From NCBI GenBank assembly GCA_012271135.1, contig JAAXGZ010000026.1, positions 1 through 64,000 on the forward strand: a DNA stretch of 64,000 bases, written 5' to 3'. Positions within the stretch are counted from its first letter, which is position 1, and every line of letters starts with the position of its first letter. The translations under genes and the position numbers were made by a program. This DNA is from Caldilineales bacterium (lineage in GTDB: Bacteria > Chloroflexota > Anaerolineae > Caldilineales > Caldilineaceae). Below the pieces are notes generated by a model. The model saw only the letters and a list, made by a program, of their open reading frames with translations. It ran no database searches and was not told the origin of the DNA. Positions 17,550 to 27,126 of the stretch are shown here, piece by piece.

Positions 17550-17621
17550 ATGGGACGGGATGCGGTAATCGAAGCCGCAGAACGGCTGCATCGCTACCCG
17601 ACACCGCGGTCAGCGTCATGA
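17550..17621 (+). CDS. Possible 23-codon upstream open frame overlapping homocitrate synthase
   Basis: ATG at 17550 opens a 23-codon frame ([17 protein letters not shown]...) ending in TGA at 17619-17621, which overlaps the homocitrate synthase ATG in an ATGA. This layout would allow translational coupling. It has no lysine codons, so classical lysine attenuation is not supported, and there is no strong ribosome site. May be chance. Confidence 0.3.
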   Translation: MGRDAVIEAAERLHRYPTPRSAS

Positions 17622-18805
17622 GCATTGACAACTTCGGCATCATCGAGTCCACATTGAGGGAAGGAGAGCAGTTCTCCAACACCTTCTTCACTCAGCCCCA
17701 AAAGGGCGAGATCGCACGGTTGCTCGACGAATTCGGAGTGGAGTACATTGAACTGACCTCTCCCGCTGCCAGTCCCCAGAGCCACGCGGACATAGAGTAC
17801 ATCTGCGGATTGGGCCTCAAGTCCAAAATACTGACCCACACCCGTTGCCACATGGACGATGCCCGCATGGCAATCGACACGGGAGTGGACGGTATCGACA
17901 TCCTCTTTGGCACCAGCAGCATCCTGCGCGAATTCTCGCACGGCAAGGACATCCCGTACATCATTGAGAGTGCGCGGGAAGTCATCCAGTTCATTCAGGA
18001 AGCGGGCCTCGAAGTGCGCTTCAGCAGTGAGGACAGTTTCCGGAGCGATATCGAGGATTTACTGATGGTGTACCGTGCGGTAAGTGGCATGCAGGTGAAT
18101 CGGGTCGGCATCGCGGATACGGTGGGTGTGGCCGATCCCAGGCAAGTGTTCGATCTAGTACGCACCGTCCGCCGGGTAGTCGACTGCGACATCGAGTTCC
18201 ACGGACACAACGACTCGGGGTGCGCCATCGCAAATTCCTATTGCGCGCTGGAAGCGGGGGCAACCCATGTGGACACTTCCGTGCTGGGCATCGGCGAACG
18301 GAACGGCATTACCCCCTTGGGCGGATTGATCGCCCGCCTCTACACACGCAACAAGGACCTGGTCAAGTCCAAGTACAATCTGCCCCTGTTGCGGGAAATC
18401 GAGAACTTTGTGGCAGATCTGGTTGATGTCAACGTTCCCTTCAACAACTACATCACGGGTTACGCCGCGTTCATGCACAAGGCGGGAATTCACGCCAAGG
18501 CCATGATCAACGACCCCAGCACATACGAGGCACTGGATCCGACCGACTTCGGCCTGACCCGTTACATCCATGTTGCCCACCGTCTGGTGGGTTGGAATGC
18601 AATCCGGGAAAGGGCCTCGCAGTTGCAGTTGGCCTTGACGGACGACGAAATCAAGGAGATCACCGCGCGCGTTAAGGTGATGGCGGACCAGCGCAGGATC
18701 CGCGAGGACGAGGTTGACGCGCTGTTGCGCGACTATCATTCCAACTCGATCGCAGCCAGACGGCGTCCGGCCATGCCAATAACGTCCCAGCCGGCAACTT
18801 CCTGA
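17618..18805 (+). CDS. lys20: Homocitrate synthase, alpha-aminoadipate lysine pathway
   Basis: A 395-residue DRE-TIM metallolyase. [19 protein letters not shown] at the N-terminus, [23 protein letters not shown] and FHGHND with metal ligands His195 and His197 match fungal and Thermus homocitrate synthases rather than isopropylmalate synthase. It condenses acetyl-CoA and 2-oxoglutarate to homocitrate, the first step to alpha-aminoadipate, and is probably feedback-controlled by lysine. It heads a six-gene run (homoaconitase, LysW, LysX, LysY). The next start is 13 bases after its stop. Start ATG 17618 aligns with the family; upstream residues are not conserved. Confidence 0.93.
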   Translation: MSIDNFGIIESTLREGEQFSNTFFTQPQKGEIARLLDEFGVEYIELTSPAASPQSHADIEYICGLGLKSKILTHTRCHMDDARMAIDTGVDGIDILFGTSSILREFSHGKDIPYIIESAREVIQFIQEAGLEVRFSSEDSFRSDIEDLLMVYRAVSGMQVNRVGIADTVGVADPRQVFDLVRTVRRVVDCDIEFHGHNDSGCAIANSYCALEAGATHVDTSVLGIGERNGITPLGGLIARLYTRNKDLVKSKYNLPLLREIENFVADLVDVNVPFNNYITGYAAFMHKAGIHAKAMINDPSTYEALDPTDFGLTRYIHVAHRLVGWNAIRERASQLQLALTDDEIKEITARVKVMADQRRIREDEVDALLRDYHSNSIAARRRPAMPITSQPATS

Positions 18806-18818
18806 TATTCTCTCCGCC

Positions 18819-20132
18819 ATGCCCGGACAAACATTCGCACAGAAGGCCTTGGCCAGAGCTGCCGGCAGGGACACCTGTGCCGTAGGCGAGATCCTGGATG
18901 TCGAGCCCGATGTTGTGCTCAGCCATGACAACACGGCGGCCATCCGGCGCATTTGGGAGGAGTTCAGCCAGGATCGGGTCAAACACCCAGAGCGCATGGC
19001 TATTACCCTGGACCATGCCGTGCCGGCTCCGAGCGCGGTGCATGCCCAAAACCACAGGGAAATCCGCGAGTTTGTCGGCGAGCAGGGGATCGTTCACTTT
19101 TTCGAGGCGGGCCGCGGCATTTGTCATCAGGTCCTGTCGGAAGAAGTGGTGGTTAGACCCGGGCAGGTCATTCTTGGCGCCGACTCGCACACCCCTCACT
19201 TTGGATGGTTGGGGGCGTTCGGCGCCGGCATCGGGCGCAGCGAGGTGGCAGCCTTGTGGGCCCAGGGCCAATTGTGGTTGAAGGTTCCCGCGACCATGCG
19301 CATCAACCTCAGCGGCGCGATGCCGGAAGGGGTCACTGCCAAGGACTTCGCCTTGCGCATCATCGGCGACATGGGTGCCGACGGCGGTTTGTACCGCTCC
19401 ATCGAGTTCGCCGGTGACACCATCCATGCCATGACTCTCGAGTCGCGGATGGTGCTGCCCAACATGATGGCCGAGTTCGGCGCCAAGAATGCCGTCATCT
19501 GTCCTGACGAACCGGTTTTGACCTGGTGTCTGGAACGACTGGCCATGCGCCACGGAATCGAAGCGGGCAGTTCGGCTTGGGCCGATTTGGCGGATGGGCT
19601 TCGAAAGAATTGCCTGTACCCGGATGCGGATTGTGAACTGGAGTCGGAACTCCACTATGCCGCCGAAGACCTTGAACCATACATTGCCCGGCCCCACAGT
19701 GTGGACGACGTGGTTCCCCTCTCCGAGTTGGGCCAGGTGGATGTGGATGCAGCCTTCATTGGCACCTGTACGAACGGCCGTCTTGAGGACATGTCCGCCG
19801 CCGCGAACATTCTGGCCAACAGGCGGCTGGCTCCAGGCTTGAGCCTGGTGATCATTCCGGCTTCCAGTCAGGTGCTTGAGGCCTGCATCGAACTCGGGTA
19901 TGCGGAGACGTTTGCCCGCGCCGGCGCCATGTTGGGGGTTCCGGGCTGCGGCCCTTGCATGGGCAACCACTTCGGCGTCCCGGCTCCTGGCGAAACAGTC
20001 ATTTCCAGCGCCAATCGGAACTTCCGCGGCCGCATGGGGACCCCATCGGCCGGAATTTTCTTAAGCAGTCCGGCGGTCGTGGCAGCCAGCGCGGTAGCCG
20101 GCCGCATTGTGGATCCGCGTGAATTGGATTAG
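18819..20132 (+). CDS. lysT: Homoaconitase large subunit
   Basis: A 437-residue aconitase-family large subunit. The [4Fe-4S] ligands are Cys317 (GTCTNGR) and Cys377/Cys380 (GCGPC). [20 protein letters not shown] replaces the more usual ADSHTCTYGALGAF. Length and sequence resemble the split homoaconitase/isopropylmalate isomerase of bacteria and archaea. Position between homocitrate synthase and the small subunit, eight bases upstream of the latter, makes homocitrate to homoisocitrate the likely reaction; isopropylmalate activity cannot be excluded. Confidence 0.9.
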   Translation: MPGQTFAQKALARAAGRDTCAVGEILDVEPDVVLSHDNTAAIRRIWEEFSQDRVKHPERMAITLDHAVPAPSAVHAQNHREIREFVGEQGIVHFFEAGRGICHQVLSEEVVVRPGQVILGADSHTPHFGWLGAFGAGIGRSEVAALWAQGQLWLKVPATMRINLSGAMPEGVTAKDFALRIIGDMGADGGLYRSIEFAGDTIHAMTLESRMVLPNMMAEFGAKNAVICPDEPVLTWCLERLAMRHGIEAGSSAWADLADGLRKNCLYPDADCELESELHYAAEDLEPYIARPHSVDDVVPLSELGQVDVDAAFIGTCTNGRLEDMSAAANILANRRLAPGLSLVIIPASSQVLEACIELGYAETFARAGAMLGVPGCGPCMGNHFGVPAPGETVISSANRNFRGRMGTPSAGIFLSSPAVVAASAVAGRIVDPRELD

Positions 20133-20140
20133 CCGGGACC

Positions 20141-20650
20141 ATGGCCCCCACAGATCGGCGGTTCACCGGCCGCATTTGGAAATACGGGGACAACGTCAAC
20201 ACCGACGTCATCTTCCCCGGCAAGTACACCTACACGCTCAAGACGCCTGAGGAGATCGCGGCGCACGCCCTTGAAGACCTGGATCCAGGTTTCGCCGCCA
20301 ACGTCCAACCGGGCGACCTTGTGGTAGCCGGCCGCAACTGGGGATGCGGTTCCAGCCGTGAACAGGCCGTATCCTGTCTGGTCCTGGCGGGGGTGCGTGC
20401 CGTAATTGCCCGAAGCTTTAGCCGTATCTGGTATCGCAATGCCCTGAACAACGGATTGCTTGCCCTTGAATGCCCGGCGTTTGTCGACCTTGCCGTGGCC
20501 GGCGATACTGCCACCGTGGTGTTGGACGAGGCGTGCATTGCCACGTCGGATGGACGGACAGCGACATTCCAACCCCTGAGCGATGACGTTCTGCGCATCC
20601 TTGAAGCCGGGGGCTTAATTCCGTACATCAAACAGCAGATGGCTGTGTGA
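20141..20650 (+). CDS. lysU: Homoaconitase small subunit
   Basis: A 169-residue small subunit with [16 protein letters not shown] (substrate-discriminating loop region) and the swivel-domain motif [11 protein letters not shown] near residues 66-76. It pairs with the large subunit immediately upstream and together they would hydrate homoaconitate. Typical length for the family (about 165). Confidence 0.9.
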   Translation: MAPTDRRFTGRIWKYGDNVNTDVIFPGKYTYTLKTPEEIAAHALEDLDPGFAANVQPGDLVVAGRNWGCGSSREQAVSCLVLAGVRAVIARSFSRIWYRNALNNGLLALECPAFVDLAVAGDTATVVLDEACIATSDGRTATFQPLSDDVLRILEAGGLIPYIKQQMAV

Positions 20651-20717
20651 GCAGCACAGCGGCATCGTACCGGTACACTTGGAAAGGGATTACATCTGTT
20701 GAGAGGCAGGAACCACC

Positions 20718-20906
20718 ATGTCCGACATTGAGACAGCCAGCGGCACCGTCGAGTGTCCGGTTTGCGCAGACGACATCATCCTTACCGATGTCATGCAGAA
20801 CGAAATCGTGGAATGCGAGGGGTGTGCCGGGGAGTTCGAGGTGCTGGAATTGGACCCCTTCTCCCTCGAAGAACTGGAAGAGGACGACGAGGATTACGGC
20901 GAGTAG
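20718..20906 (+). CDS. lysW: LysW amino-group carrier protein
   Basis: A 62-residue acidic protein with two CxxC pairs (Cys13/16 and Cys33/36) forming a zinc site and the C-terminal motif EDYGE. In Thermus and archaea the equivalent EDWGE end carries alpha-aminoadipate on the gamma-carboxyl of the last glutamate (here Glu62) while LysX, LysZ, LysY and LysJ act on it. AGGCAGGAA precedes the ATG. The tryptophan-to-tyrosine change in the motif is conservative but notable. Confidence 0.92.
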   Translation: MSDIETASGTVECPVCADDIILTDVMQNEIVECEGCAGEFEVLELDPFSLEELEEDDEDYGE

Positions 20907-20953
20907 GCAATGCCACCACGAGCACCAACCCTATTGGCAGGTAACAGCGACGC

Positions 20954-21817
20954 ATGTTGATGGGAGTCATCTTCGGCCGTCTCCGGGTCGAGGAAAAGAT
21001 GTTGCTCACCGCCCTGGACGCGCGCGCCGTCCAGTACGAACTGCTCGACGATCGCCAACTGTCATTTCACATCGCGGGGTCCAAGAAATTGGACCGGGAC
21101 GATTGGGGAAGGTTCGATGTCGTGTTGGAACGGTGCCTGTCCCATAGTCGGGCCCTCACCAGCCTGCGCATCCTGGAGTCCTGGGGTTTGAAGACGGTCA
21201 ACCGCTCCCAAGTGGTGGACGTGTGTGGCGACAAAATCCTCACCACTGCAGCACTCACCCAAGCAGGGGTCCCATCGCCGCGCACGGCGGTTGCGTTCAC
21301 ACCCGCAAGCACACTCGAGGCCATTGAGGACATCGGTTATCCCGTCGTGCTGAAACCTGCCGTTGGTTCCTGGGGCCGCCTCCTATCGAAGGTCAATGAT
21401 CGAGAAGCAGCCGAAGCCGTAATCGAACACAAGGAGGTACTCGGCACCTACCAGCACAAGATTTACTACGTCCAGGAGTACATTGACAAGCCTAAGCGCG
21501 ACATCCGCGCTTTTGTGGTCGGCAACGAAACCATCTGCGCCATCTACCGGGACTCGCCTCATTGGATCACCAATACGGCGCGCGGCGGGGTTTCAAGCAA
21601 CTGCCCTGTCACTTCGGCCCTGAACAGGGTGTGCGTGGATGCCGCAAACGCTGTTGGAGGTGGTGTGGTGGCTGTCGATGTCCTGGAGGATTCGGACAGG
21701 GGCCTGCTGGTGAACGAGGTGAACCATACGATGGAATTCCGCAACAGCGTCAAGCCAACGGGTGTCGACATCCCTGGCCGAATTGTCGACTTTGCCTTGG
21801 AGACGGCAGCCGGGTAG
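20954..21817 (+). CDS. lysX: LysX, LysW-alpha-aminoadipate ligase (RimK family)
   Basis: A 287-residue ATP-grasp ligase with the RimK-type pattern: [38 protein letters not shown] and [14 protein letters not shown]. It attaches the alpha-amino group of aminoadipate to the C-terminal glutamate of LysW, using ATP. It lies 47 bases after lysW and is followed by lysY. Whether it also takes glutamate (for arginine/ornithine synthesis) cannot be decided by eye. Confidence 0.92.
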   Translation: MLMGVIFGRLRVEEKMLLTALDARAVQYELLDDRQLSFHIAGSKKLDRDDWGRFDVVLERCLSHSRALTSLRILESWGLKTVNRSQVVDVCGDKILTTAALTQAGVPSPRTAVAFTPASTLEAIEDIGYPVVLKPAVGSWGRLLSKVNDREAAEAVIEHKEVLGTYQHKIYYVQEYIDKPKRDIRAFVVGNETICAIYRDSPHWITNTARGGVSSNCPVTSALNRVCVDAANAVGGGVVAVDVLEDSDRGLLVNEVNHTMEFRNSVKPTGVDIPGRIVDFALETAAG

Positions 21818-21904
21818 TCCGCGGACAGTGCACAAGGGAACTTGAACCTTGCCGCTGTTGGCCGATTCCCAGGTTCCAACCCCATCGTCCATCGTCCCGT
21901 GTCC

Positions 21905-22960
21905 ATGAGCGATCGTATTCCGGTGGCCATAGCCGGGGGTTCCGGTTACGTGGGCGGTGAGTTGCTGCGTCTGCTCGTGGATCACCCCACCTTTGAAGTG
22001 GTCCAAATCACCAGCGAACGACACAAGGGTTCGTTTGTCCATTTCACCCATCCCAACCTTCGTTCGCGAACAAGACTCAAGTTCACCGGTTTGGATGAAC
22101 TGGAGCCTGTGCAACTCCTGTTTCTCTGTCTGCCGCACGGACAGGCGATGCAGCAGATCGACCGGTTCCAGAATCTAGCCGACAGCATTGTGGACTGCAG
22201 TGCCGATTTTCGGCTCGACGATCCCGACCTGTACGCCACGTGGTACGGTCGGCCGCATGCCGCCCCAGAGTGGCTCGGCCGATTCGTATATGGGTTGCCC
22301 GAACTCAATCGCGACCAAATCCGGGGAGCGCGATATGTGTCCGGTGTCGGGTGCAATGCGACAGCCATCAACCTGGCCATCCTGCCGGTGGTACAGACAG
22401 GACTGATTCACACCGAATCGGACCTGATTGGTGAAGTCAAGGTGGGTAGCAGCGAGGCGGGCAACAAAGCCGGCGATGCCTCCCATCATCCCGTACGCGC
22501 CGGTGCCGTGCGCAGTTTCGCTCCGGTTGGGCATCGGCATACGGCCGAGGTCCTCCAACTCCTTGCCGCCAACGGAATCCGTTCCAAGATCCACATGAGC
22601 GGAACTGCCGTAGACAATGTGCGTGCAGCACTCGCTACGGTTCATCTCTTCGTACCATCCGGCACCACGGAACGCGACATTTGGAAGGCGTTTCGCACAA
22701 CCTGGAAGGCTGAGCCGTTTGTGAGGGTGGTCAAGGAGGCGAAAGGCAACTATCGGTATCCGGAACCCAAAATCCTGGCCGGCAGCAACTGGGCCGATGT
22801 CGGGTTCGCACTGGACAGCTCCACTCACCGGCTCGTCTGCATCTGCGCCATCGACAATCTTATGAAGGGCGCCGCAGGCACGGCAGTCCAGGCGTCTAAC
22901 CTGATGTTCGGACTGAATGAAACGACCGGTTTGACATTTCCAGGCCTGCATCCCATCTGA
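21905..22960 (+). CDS. lysY: LysY, LysW-aminoadipyl-6-phosphate reductase (ArgC family)
   Basis: A 351-residue ArgC-type semialdehyde dehydrogenase. The N-terminal nucleotide-binding motif is IAGGSGYVGGELLRLL; the catalytic Cys150 lies in GVGCNAT, and GHRHTAEV and NLMKGAAGTAVQ are family signatures. In this context it reduces LysW-bound aminoadipyl phosphate to the semialdehyde. Start ATG 21905 (MSDRIPVAIAGG) fits the family; upstream in-frame sequence is not conserved. It is the last plus-strand gene of the cluster. Confidence 0.92.
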   Translation: MSDRIPVAIAGGSGYVGGELLRLLVDHPTFEVVQITSERHKGSFVHFTHPNLRSRTRLKFTGLDELEPVQLLFLCLPHGQAMQQIDRFQNLADSIVDCSADFRLDDPDLYATWYGRPHAAPEWLGRFVYGLPELNRDQIRGARYVSGVGCNATAINLAILPVVQTGLIHTESDLIGEVKVGSSEAGNKAGDASHHPVRAGAVRSFAPVGHRHTAEVLQLLAANGIRSKIHMSGTAVDNVRAALATVHLFVPSGTTERDIWKAFRTTWKAEPFVRVVKEAKGNYRYPEPKILAGSNWADVGFALDSSTHRLVCICAIDNLMKGAAGTAVQASNLMFGLNETTGLTFPGLHPI

Positions 22961-22964
22961 TATC

Positions 22965-23063
22965 GGCATGGTGGCATGCCCGCGGGTCAGTCATGTGGCG
23001 GAGCGGACATGCAAAGGCCAAGATCCGGCTACAGGAACTGTTGCGGTCCGAAACCGCAGAATT
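22965..23063 (+). terminator. Weak hairpins after lysY
   Basis: GGCATG-GTGG-CATGCC (22965-22980) begins four bases after the lysY stop. A second hairpin, TGCGGT-CCGAA-ACCGCA (23042-23058), is followed by GAATTT. Either may end the lysine message; both are short. Confidence 0.35.
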
Positions 23064-23205
23064 TCCGGACAGGTTTGGGGATGGTCTGACAACGGCCTCC
23101 GGAAGCGCGTAGAGGCGCCATATGCCACCAAGATCGTTGCGTACATCCCGTACAAACCGCACTACGAAAGATCCGACAGGTCCGCACAGGTGATTGGTTG
23201 CTCTC

Positions 23206-24216
23206 TCAGTCCAGCCACAAGCCACTATCTCCTCCGTTGCGGGCGTGGACGTAAACCGAGGTGGTGGCCAGCGAAGCGTGGCCCAGTGTCTCCTTGACCG
23301 ACTGGACGGGTGCACCGCCGTCGAGGGCGTGGCTGGCATGGGCGTGCCGGAACCAGTGCGGGCTGATATGGCGGTCAATGCCGGCCCGTTGCGCGGCTCG
23401 GCGCAGGGACATCCAGGCGTTGTTGCGGGCCATTGGGCGGCCCGTGCGCGTGGCGAACACCAAGCCATGCGGCTCCGCATCCGGCGGCTGCAGTTCGGCC
23501 AGGGTCTTCCGCAAGCGCTCAGAGAGTCGGATCACCCGCCCTTTGCCGCCTTTGCCTTGCAGGACAGTCAAGGTGGGCAGTTGGCCGTCCAGGTTCAGGT
23601 CTTCCCAGCGCAAGGCAAGGGCCTCGGACACGCGGCAACCGGTGTGGTAGAGCATTAGGTACAGTGCGAAGTCGCGGCCTGGTCGGGCCGCCTCAAGCAG
23701 ACGCGCCACTTCGGTACGGGTCAGGATTCTCCGGCTGAGGGCGGAAGCGGTCCCACTCAGGTTGGGATTGGGCAAATCGTTGACCTCGGCACAGGGATTG
23801 GACCGTATGTATCCCCTGCGATGAGCCATGGCAAAAGCGGAACGGAGGGCGCTGATCATGGTGTTCACGCTGCCCGGTTTGCGCCCCTGTGCCAACGTCG
23901 CCTGGAAATCCTGCAGATCGGCCAGGGCAGTGTCAGCCAGTGGACGGCCCTGGCTATGCGCCTGCCATGTGTTCCAAGCGAATTCATAGGAGGACCGGGT
24001 GTGAGTGGAAACCTGGTTGCGCAACCAGACCGCGATCATCTCCTGATCGGAGGCGATCCGATCCACGTTCCGCGCCGCCTGTTGGATCTTGTCCAGCTCG
24101 ATTGCAACCAGGGCGGCGGCCTGTTGTGCTGCGGGCAGAGCATTCGGAGCCGGCGGTCCGTCGGTTTCGGTCCGATCCACAGGTTCCGGGACGGAAACCA
24201 GAGCCGTGTCGGTCAT
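23206..24216 (-). CDS. Tyrosine recombinase / integrase
   Basis: A 336-residue XerC/phage-integrase-type recombinase with all catalytic residues: Arg195 (TGCRVSEAL), Lys225 (GKGGKGR), His287 and Arg290 (HWFRHAHASH), His313 (LGHAS) and Tyr322 (TTSVYVHA). An N-terminal SAM-like core-binding domain precedes (THTRSSYEFAWNTW). ATG 24216 has GGAG upstream; a longer start at 24246 is possible. It points towards lysY, and the DNA behind it (24220-26340) is A+T-rich and without confident genes. It could belong to a remnant integrated element; it is intact, so may still be active. Confidence 0.93.
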   Translation of the reverse strand: MTDTALVSVPEPVDRTETDGPPAPNALPAAQQAAALVAIELDKIQQAARNVDRIASDQEMIAVWLRNQVSTHTRSSYEFAWNTWQAHSQGRPLADTALADLQDFQATLAQGRKPGSVNTMISALRSAFAMAHRRGYIRSNPCAEVNDLPNPNLSGTASALSRRILTRTEVARLLEAARPGRDFALYLMLYHTGCRVSEALALRWEDLNLDGQLPTLTVLQGKGGKGRVIRLSERLRKTLAELQPPDAEPHGLVFATRTGRPMARNNAWMSLRRAAQRAGIDRHISPHWFRHAHASHALDGGAPVQSVKETLGHASLATTSVYVHARNGGDSGLWLD

Positions 24217-24246
24217 ATTGGCGCTCCAAGCGGGACGGTGGCCCAA

Positions 24247-24277
24247 AGTATAACATTACTCCCCTAATGTAATACAA
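24247..24277 (-). promoter_or_regulatory. Candidate promoter of the recombinase gene
   Basis: On minus, TTGTAT (24272-24277) and TATACT (24247-24252) are 19 bases apart, 31 bases before the ATG. The spacer contains CATTA-N6-TAATG, a small inverted repeat that could bind a regulator. Spacing is longer than ideal. Confidence 0.35.
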
Positions 24278-25651
24278 AACAAGGACTCCGACCAAGTCCG
24301 CCAAACCGCCCCACTCTTGCGCTGTGACAACCTGCCGATCCAGGATGGACCTCCCCGAAGCGAATGACTGAGTGTCTTGCCCGCACCTAGCCGACCCGAC
24401 CGCCATGTGGACACGCTCTCACTTGTTGGGTTCGACTGTAGCCGCGCGAGAAAGCCACCAGCTTCAGCGCACGGCCAGCTGCAGAGTGTGCGGGACTTGG
24501 CGGAAGATTCCTACCGGTGGTCCGACCCTGTCAGCCCAACCTTCGCCATACCAGTGATACTCAATCACGAACATATCTATCATTAATAGATTTTAATTCA
24601 CATATTTCATCAACTACCGCTTTGAGAGCTATCCGGTGCGCCTTCGCCCCGCGTACTCTGAATCGGCCGGACACCGCCTTTGGGTCCGGCCAAGGCCGTT
24701 CCGCCTTGCCAGACACCAAGCTGGAATCCAATTCCCCAACCCACACAACCGTGCCCGAGCGATGGCTCACTGATCGCTGGGCACAACATAGGACAGCTAA
24801 TACAGATTATCATAGTCTCAGCACCAAGCACGCAAGTGGCAGTTAAGTACGGACGCAACATGATGATTGGATCACAATCAGCCTTGTCAGTGGCGTTACA
24901 TGCATCCACATTGCCATGTGGATTGTGATTTGTCGCTGCCAACTGATCAAGAAGACCAACATATAACTTCGAGCACAGCTCCGTTTCCTTACACAAGAAG
25001 ACATCCGAATTTCATGAGCCGAACACCTGAACGGTTCTTGAATTTCAATGTATAAGTTTTTACACAAGTGATTAATTGGTAGCACCAAAGTATGAAACCA
25101 CTCACCGACAACACCTCATTATCATCTACCCGAATGCAAATAGGCACATGGGGAGGAATACTCCCGATAGGTTGGATGCAGAGAACGGTCCGAACAACGC
25201 AGAGGACGCTCCAACGCGCTCTCCAAAGACTGTGGCAGAACCCTTCTCTTCAGTATGCAATGCCAACAATGTCCCCTCACGGGATCCTTCGAACTGCCAG
25301 TCATCATATTTGCCAAGCTACTTGCATTGGAGTTCGACATACCCTCTACGCAGTGGCAAATCTAGTTGATTTTATGAAAGTTGATAATCTAAAATATTTA
25401 ACTACCACGTAATCGATTTTGAAGTTGACTGGTGAAGTGGACCATATGCCTGATCTGCTAGTTTCATCCCAAGAATGTTGGATGGTATTGTTATCGATGG
25501 CGATTCGCCATGAAATAAATATTCTTCAACTCAGAATTGATGGTGCTGACGTCTCTGTTTTTCTGCACGGTTACCTGGTTCTCGAAACTTGGATCTCGGC
25601 TAGATTTAATACTATCTGTTGAAGCACAATTTCTTTGTATGCATTTTGTAG

Positions 25652-25894
25652 TGTCTTGCTGAACAAATAAAAATGCATTTGGTGTCCGTTGCAAACCAAG
25701 GATTGCCGCCTGAAGATCTGGGAGACGAGCGGTTCACTGAAGCTTGAACCCACGGTGAGCGCCTGCAGCGGTGGAGCCAGGAGTGGTCGCTGGTGATTCT
25801 CGGACAGTGGCAGAATGGAGATGCGCGAGGGATGGCGAGTTGGGGACCGGAGGGACCCCGACTTGGGAAGGTGGCTGAACACCTATTTGATTAA
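25652..25894 (+). pseudogene. Decayed coding remnant with one in-frame stop
   Basis: The frame reads MHLVSVANQGLPPEDLGDER... to a TGA at 25745, then continues in the same frame for 49 codons (THGERLQRWSQEWSLVILG... ending EHLFD) to TAA at 25892. The second part has coding-like composition and ends next to the inverted repeat at 25891. I do not recognise the family. It may be the 3' end of a gene from a lost mobile element. Confidence 0.3.
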
Positions 25895-25909
25895 TAATCG
25901 TATTATTAA
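25891..25909. repeat. A+T-rich 8-bp inverted repeat
   Basis: TTAATAAT-CGT-ATTATTAA is a perfect inverted repeat near the right edge of the A+T-rich region. It could be an attachment-core or terminator-like hairpin. Confidence 0.4.
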
Positions 25910-26337
25910 AATAGAACAGATTATAATTTCCAATTCTTGTTTTGTGAAGCTGCCGAGCTGTCGCGCGCGAAGTGGGACCGTCGGGATGTCATAGCAGCCA
26001 CCGCCTGCAATGGCAACACTGGCCTTGTTGGTGACCCAGGTCCTGCATGACGTACTCACTCCTTCGTCTGTACGGCTAGATCGCTTCCGTGGTCCGATTC
26101 GCGGGTGACCAGGGTGGGTTCCAACTACAGGCCTGGAGTTCAGGGACTCCAGTTGCTGGCAACTACCGGCGGCCCGCTGACCATTGATCTGGTGTCATCG
26201 CCGGCGCCGGGTCCTTGACGCTACCAAAAACGGTCGTTTGTGTTGCGAAGTGCATCGCAACAAAGATCTCCGGATCGTGGCCGTTACGGCTTGGGAGGAC
26301 GATCAACTCCAAGGTAAGCCGTTCTGTGCTCAGAAGA

Positions 26338-27120
26338 TCATCCCCCCGCGGATGATAGTGCGGCGACCGTGGCAGCGACGTCGTCCGTCAAGACAGCGTC
26401 GACTCCCTGCCGTGCATGCTTTGACATTCGCACCGTCGGATCCGTGTCCAACGGTGCTACCAGCACCTGGTTTCGGTGGGCATGCCACACAAACAGCGGA
26501 TTTGCGGCGAGGTTCGGCCATGCTGGACCCACGAAATCCCACTCGGGTCCCGGTAACAGCATGTTCATTGCCACCGGTCCAATTGGCAGTGCGGGACACA
26601 CCTCGCGGATCGCCAACAGACAGCGGGGTTTGAAGGATGTCACCAGTACGCGTTTCAAAAACTCGTGCTTGGCAAGGACTTCAACCAAGATTCGTGCCCA
26701 GGAAGGGATTGAAAACCTGGGATCCTTCAACTCCAACAGTAGGGCGACATCTGCCGTCAAGGCTAGATCCAGCAGCGAAACCAGCTCCGGAACAAACTGC
26801 GGCTCCGGTGCGTCTCGTCCCGGCATGTCCACCGGCGTCGACACTGCTTCGGCTGTGGACAGGTCGGTTACATTTACGTCCCGGCCGGTCGTACGCTTCA
26901 GATTGCGGTCATGCAACAGGAGCAACTCGCGGTTCTTGGAAAACCAAAGATCCGTCTCAATGAGGTGCGCACCCTGTTCGATTGCCAGGGCGAAGGAGTG
27001 CAAGGTGTTCTCGGGCGCTACGGCCGAAGAGCCCCGGTGGGCAATGACAAACGGAGCCCCGTGGGCCAGACGCGCTTCCCGTACTTCAGTGAATTGCCTC
27101 AGGTCGAGGTCGGCAAGCAC
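26338..27120 (-). CDS. Glycerophosphodiester phosphodiesterase
   Basis: A 260-residue GDPD-family enzyme. VIAHRGSSAVAPENTLHSF carries the first catalytic histidine, IETDLWFSKN the metal-binding acidic pair, and LLLHDRNLKRTTG the second histidine. It hydrolyses glycerophosphodiesters to glycerol-3-phosphate and an alcohol. No signal peptide is seen. The GTG start at 27120 is six bases after the lysJ stop, so it is the third gene of a lysZ-lysJ operon; a functional link to lysine is not obvious. Confidence 0.88.
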   Translation of the reverse strand: MLADLDLRQFTEVREARLAHGAPFVIAHRGSSAVAPENTLHSFALAIEQGAHLIETDLWFSKNRELLLLHDRNLKRTTGRDVNVTDLSTAEAVSTPVDMPGRDAPEPQFVPELVSLLDLALTADVALLLELKDPRFSIPSWARILVEVLAKHEFLKRVLVTSFKPRCLLAIREVCPALPIGPVAMNMLLPGPEWDFVGPAWPNLAANPLFVWHAHRNQVLVAPLDTDPTVRMSKHARQGVDAVLTDDVAATVAALSSAGG

Positions 27121-27126
27121 GCGAAG

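Larger units (their letters stand above)
17252..17617. other. Structured intergenic region upstream of the lysine cluster
   Basis: This 366-base stretch holds a hairpin, a terminator, a small GC hairpin at 17351-17369 and a 20-bp perfect palindrome at 17371-17390. The last 70 bases contain a small open frame overlapping the homocitrate synthase start. TATGCT at 17517-17522 may be a -10 box. No lysine riboswitch was recognised. Confidence 0.5.
24217..26337. other. Gene-poor A+T-rich region beside the recombinase
   Basis: About 2.1 kb without a confident gene. Base composition falls sharply inside it: for example 25021-25080 has 19 G+C of 60 and 25621-25680 has 18 of 60, against 42 of 60 at 23281-23340. 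Perfect inverted repeats are ATCTAT-N5-ATAGAT (24575-24591), ATGGCGA-T-TCGCCAT (25497-25511) and TTAATAAT-CGT-ATTATTAA (25891-25909). A decayed coding stretch is listed at 25652-25894. Composition returns to normal after about 25950. Probable foreign or decayed DNA. Confidence 0.6.

Noticed and set aside
22896-23480. 194-codon open frame on minus across the lysY end
   Set aside because: Overlaps both lysY and the recombinase gene in other frames; no family resemblance.
24361-24560. tRNA gene as attachment site next to the recombinase
   Set aside because: A GGGTTCGA-like segment occurs, but no cloverleaf or acceptor pairing could be made.
25092-25412. 106-codon open frame in the A+T-rich island
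   Set aside because: No ribosome site, low-complexity translation, no recognisable domain; likely chance.
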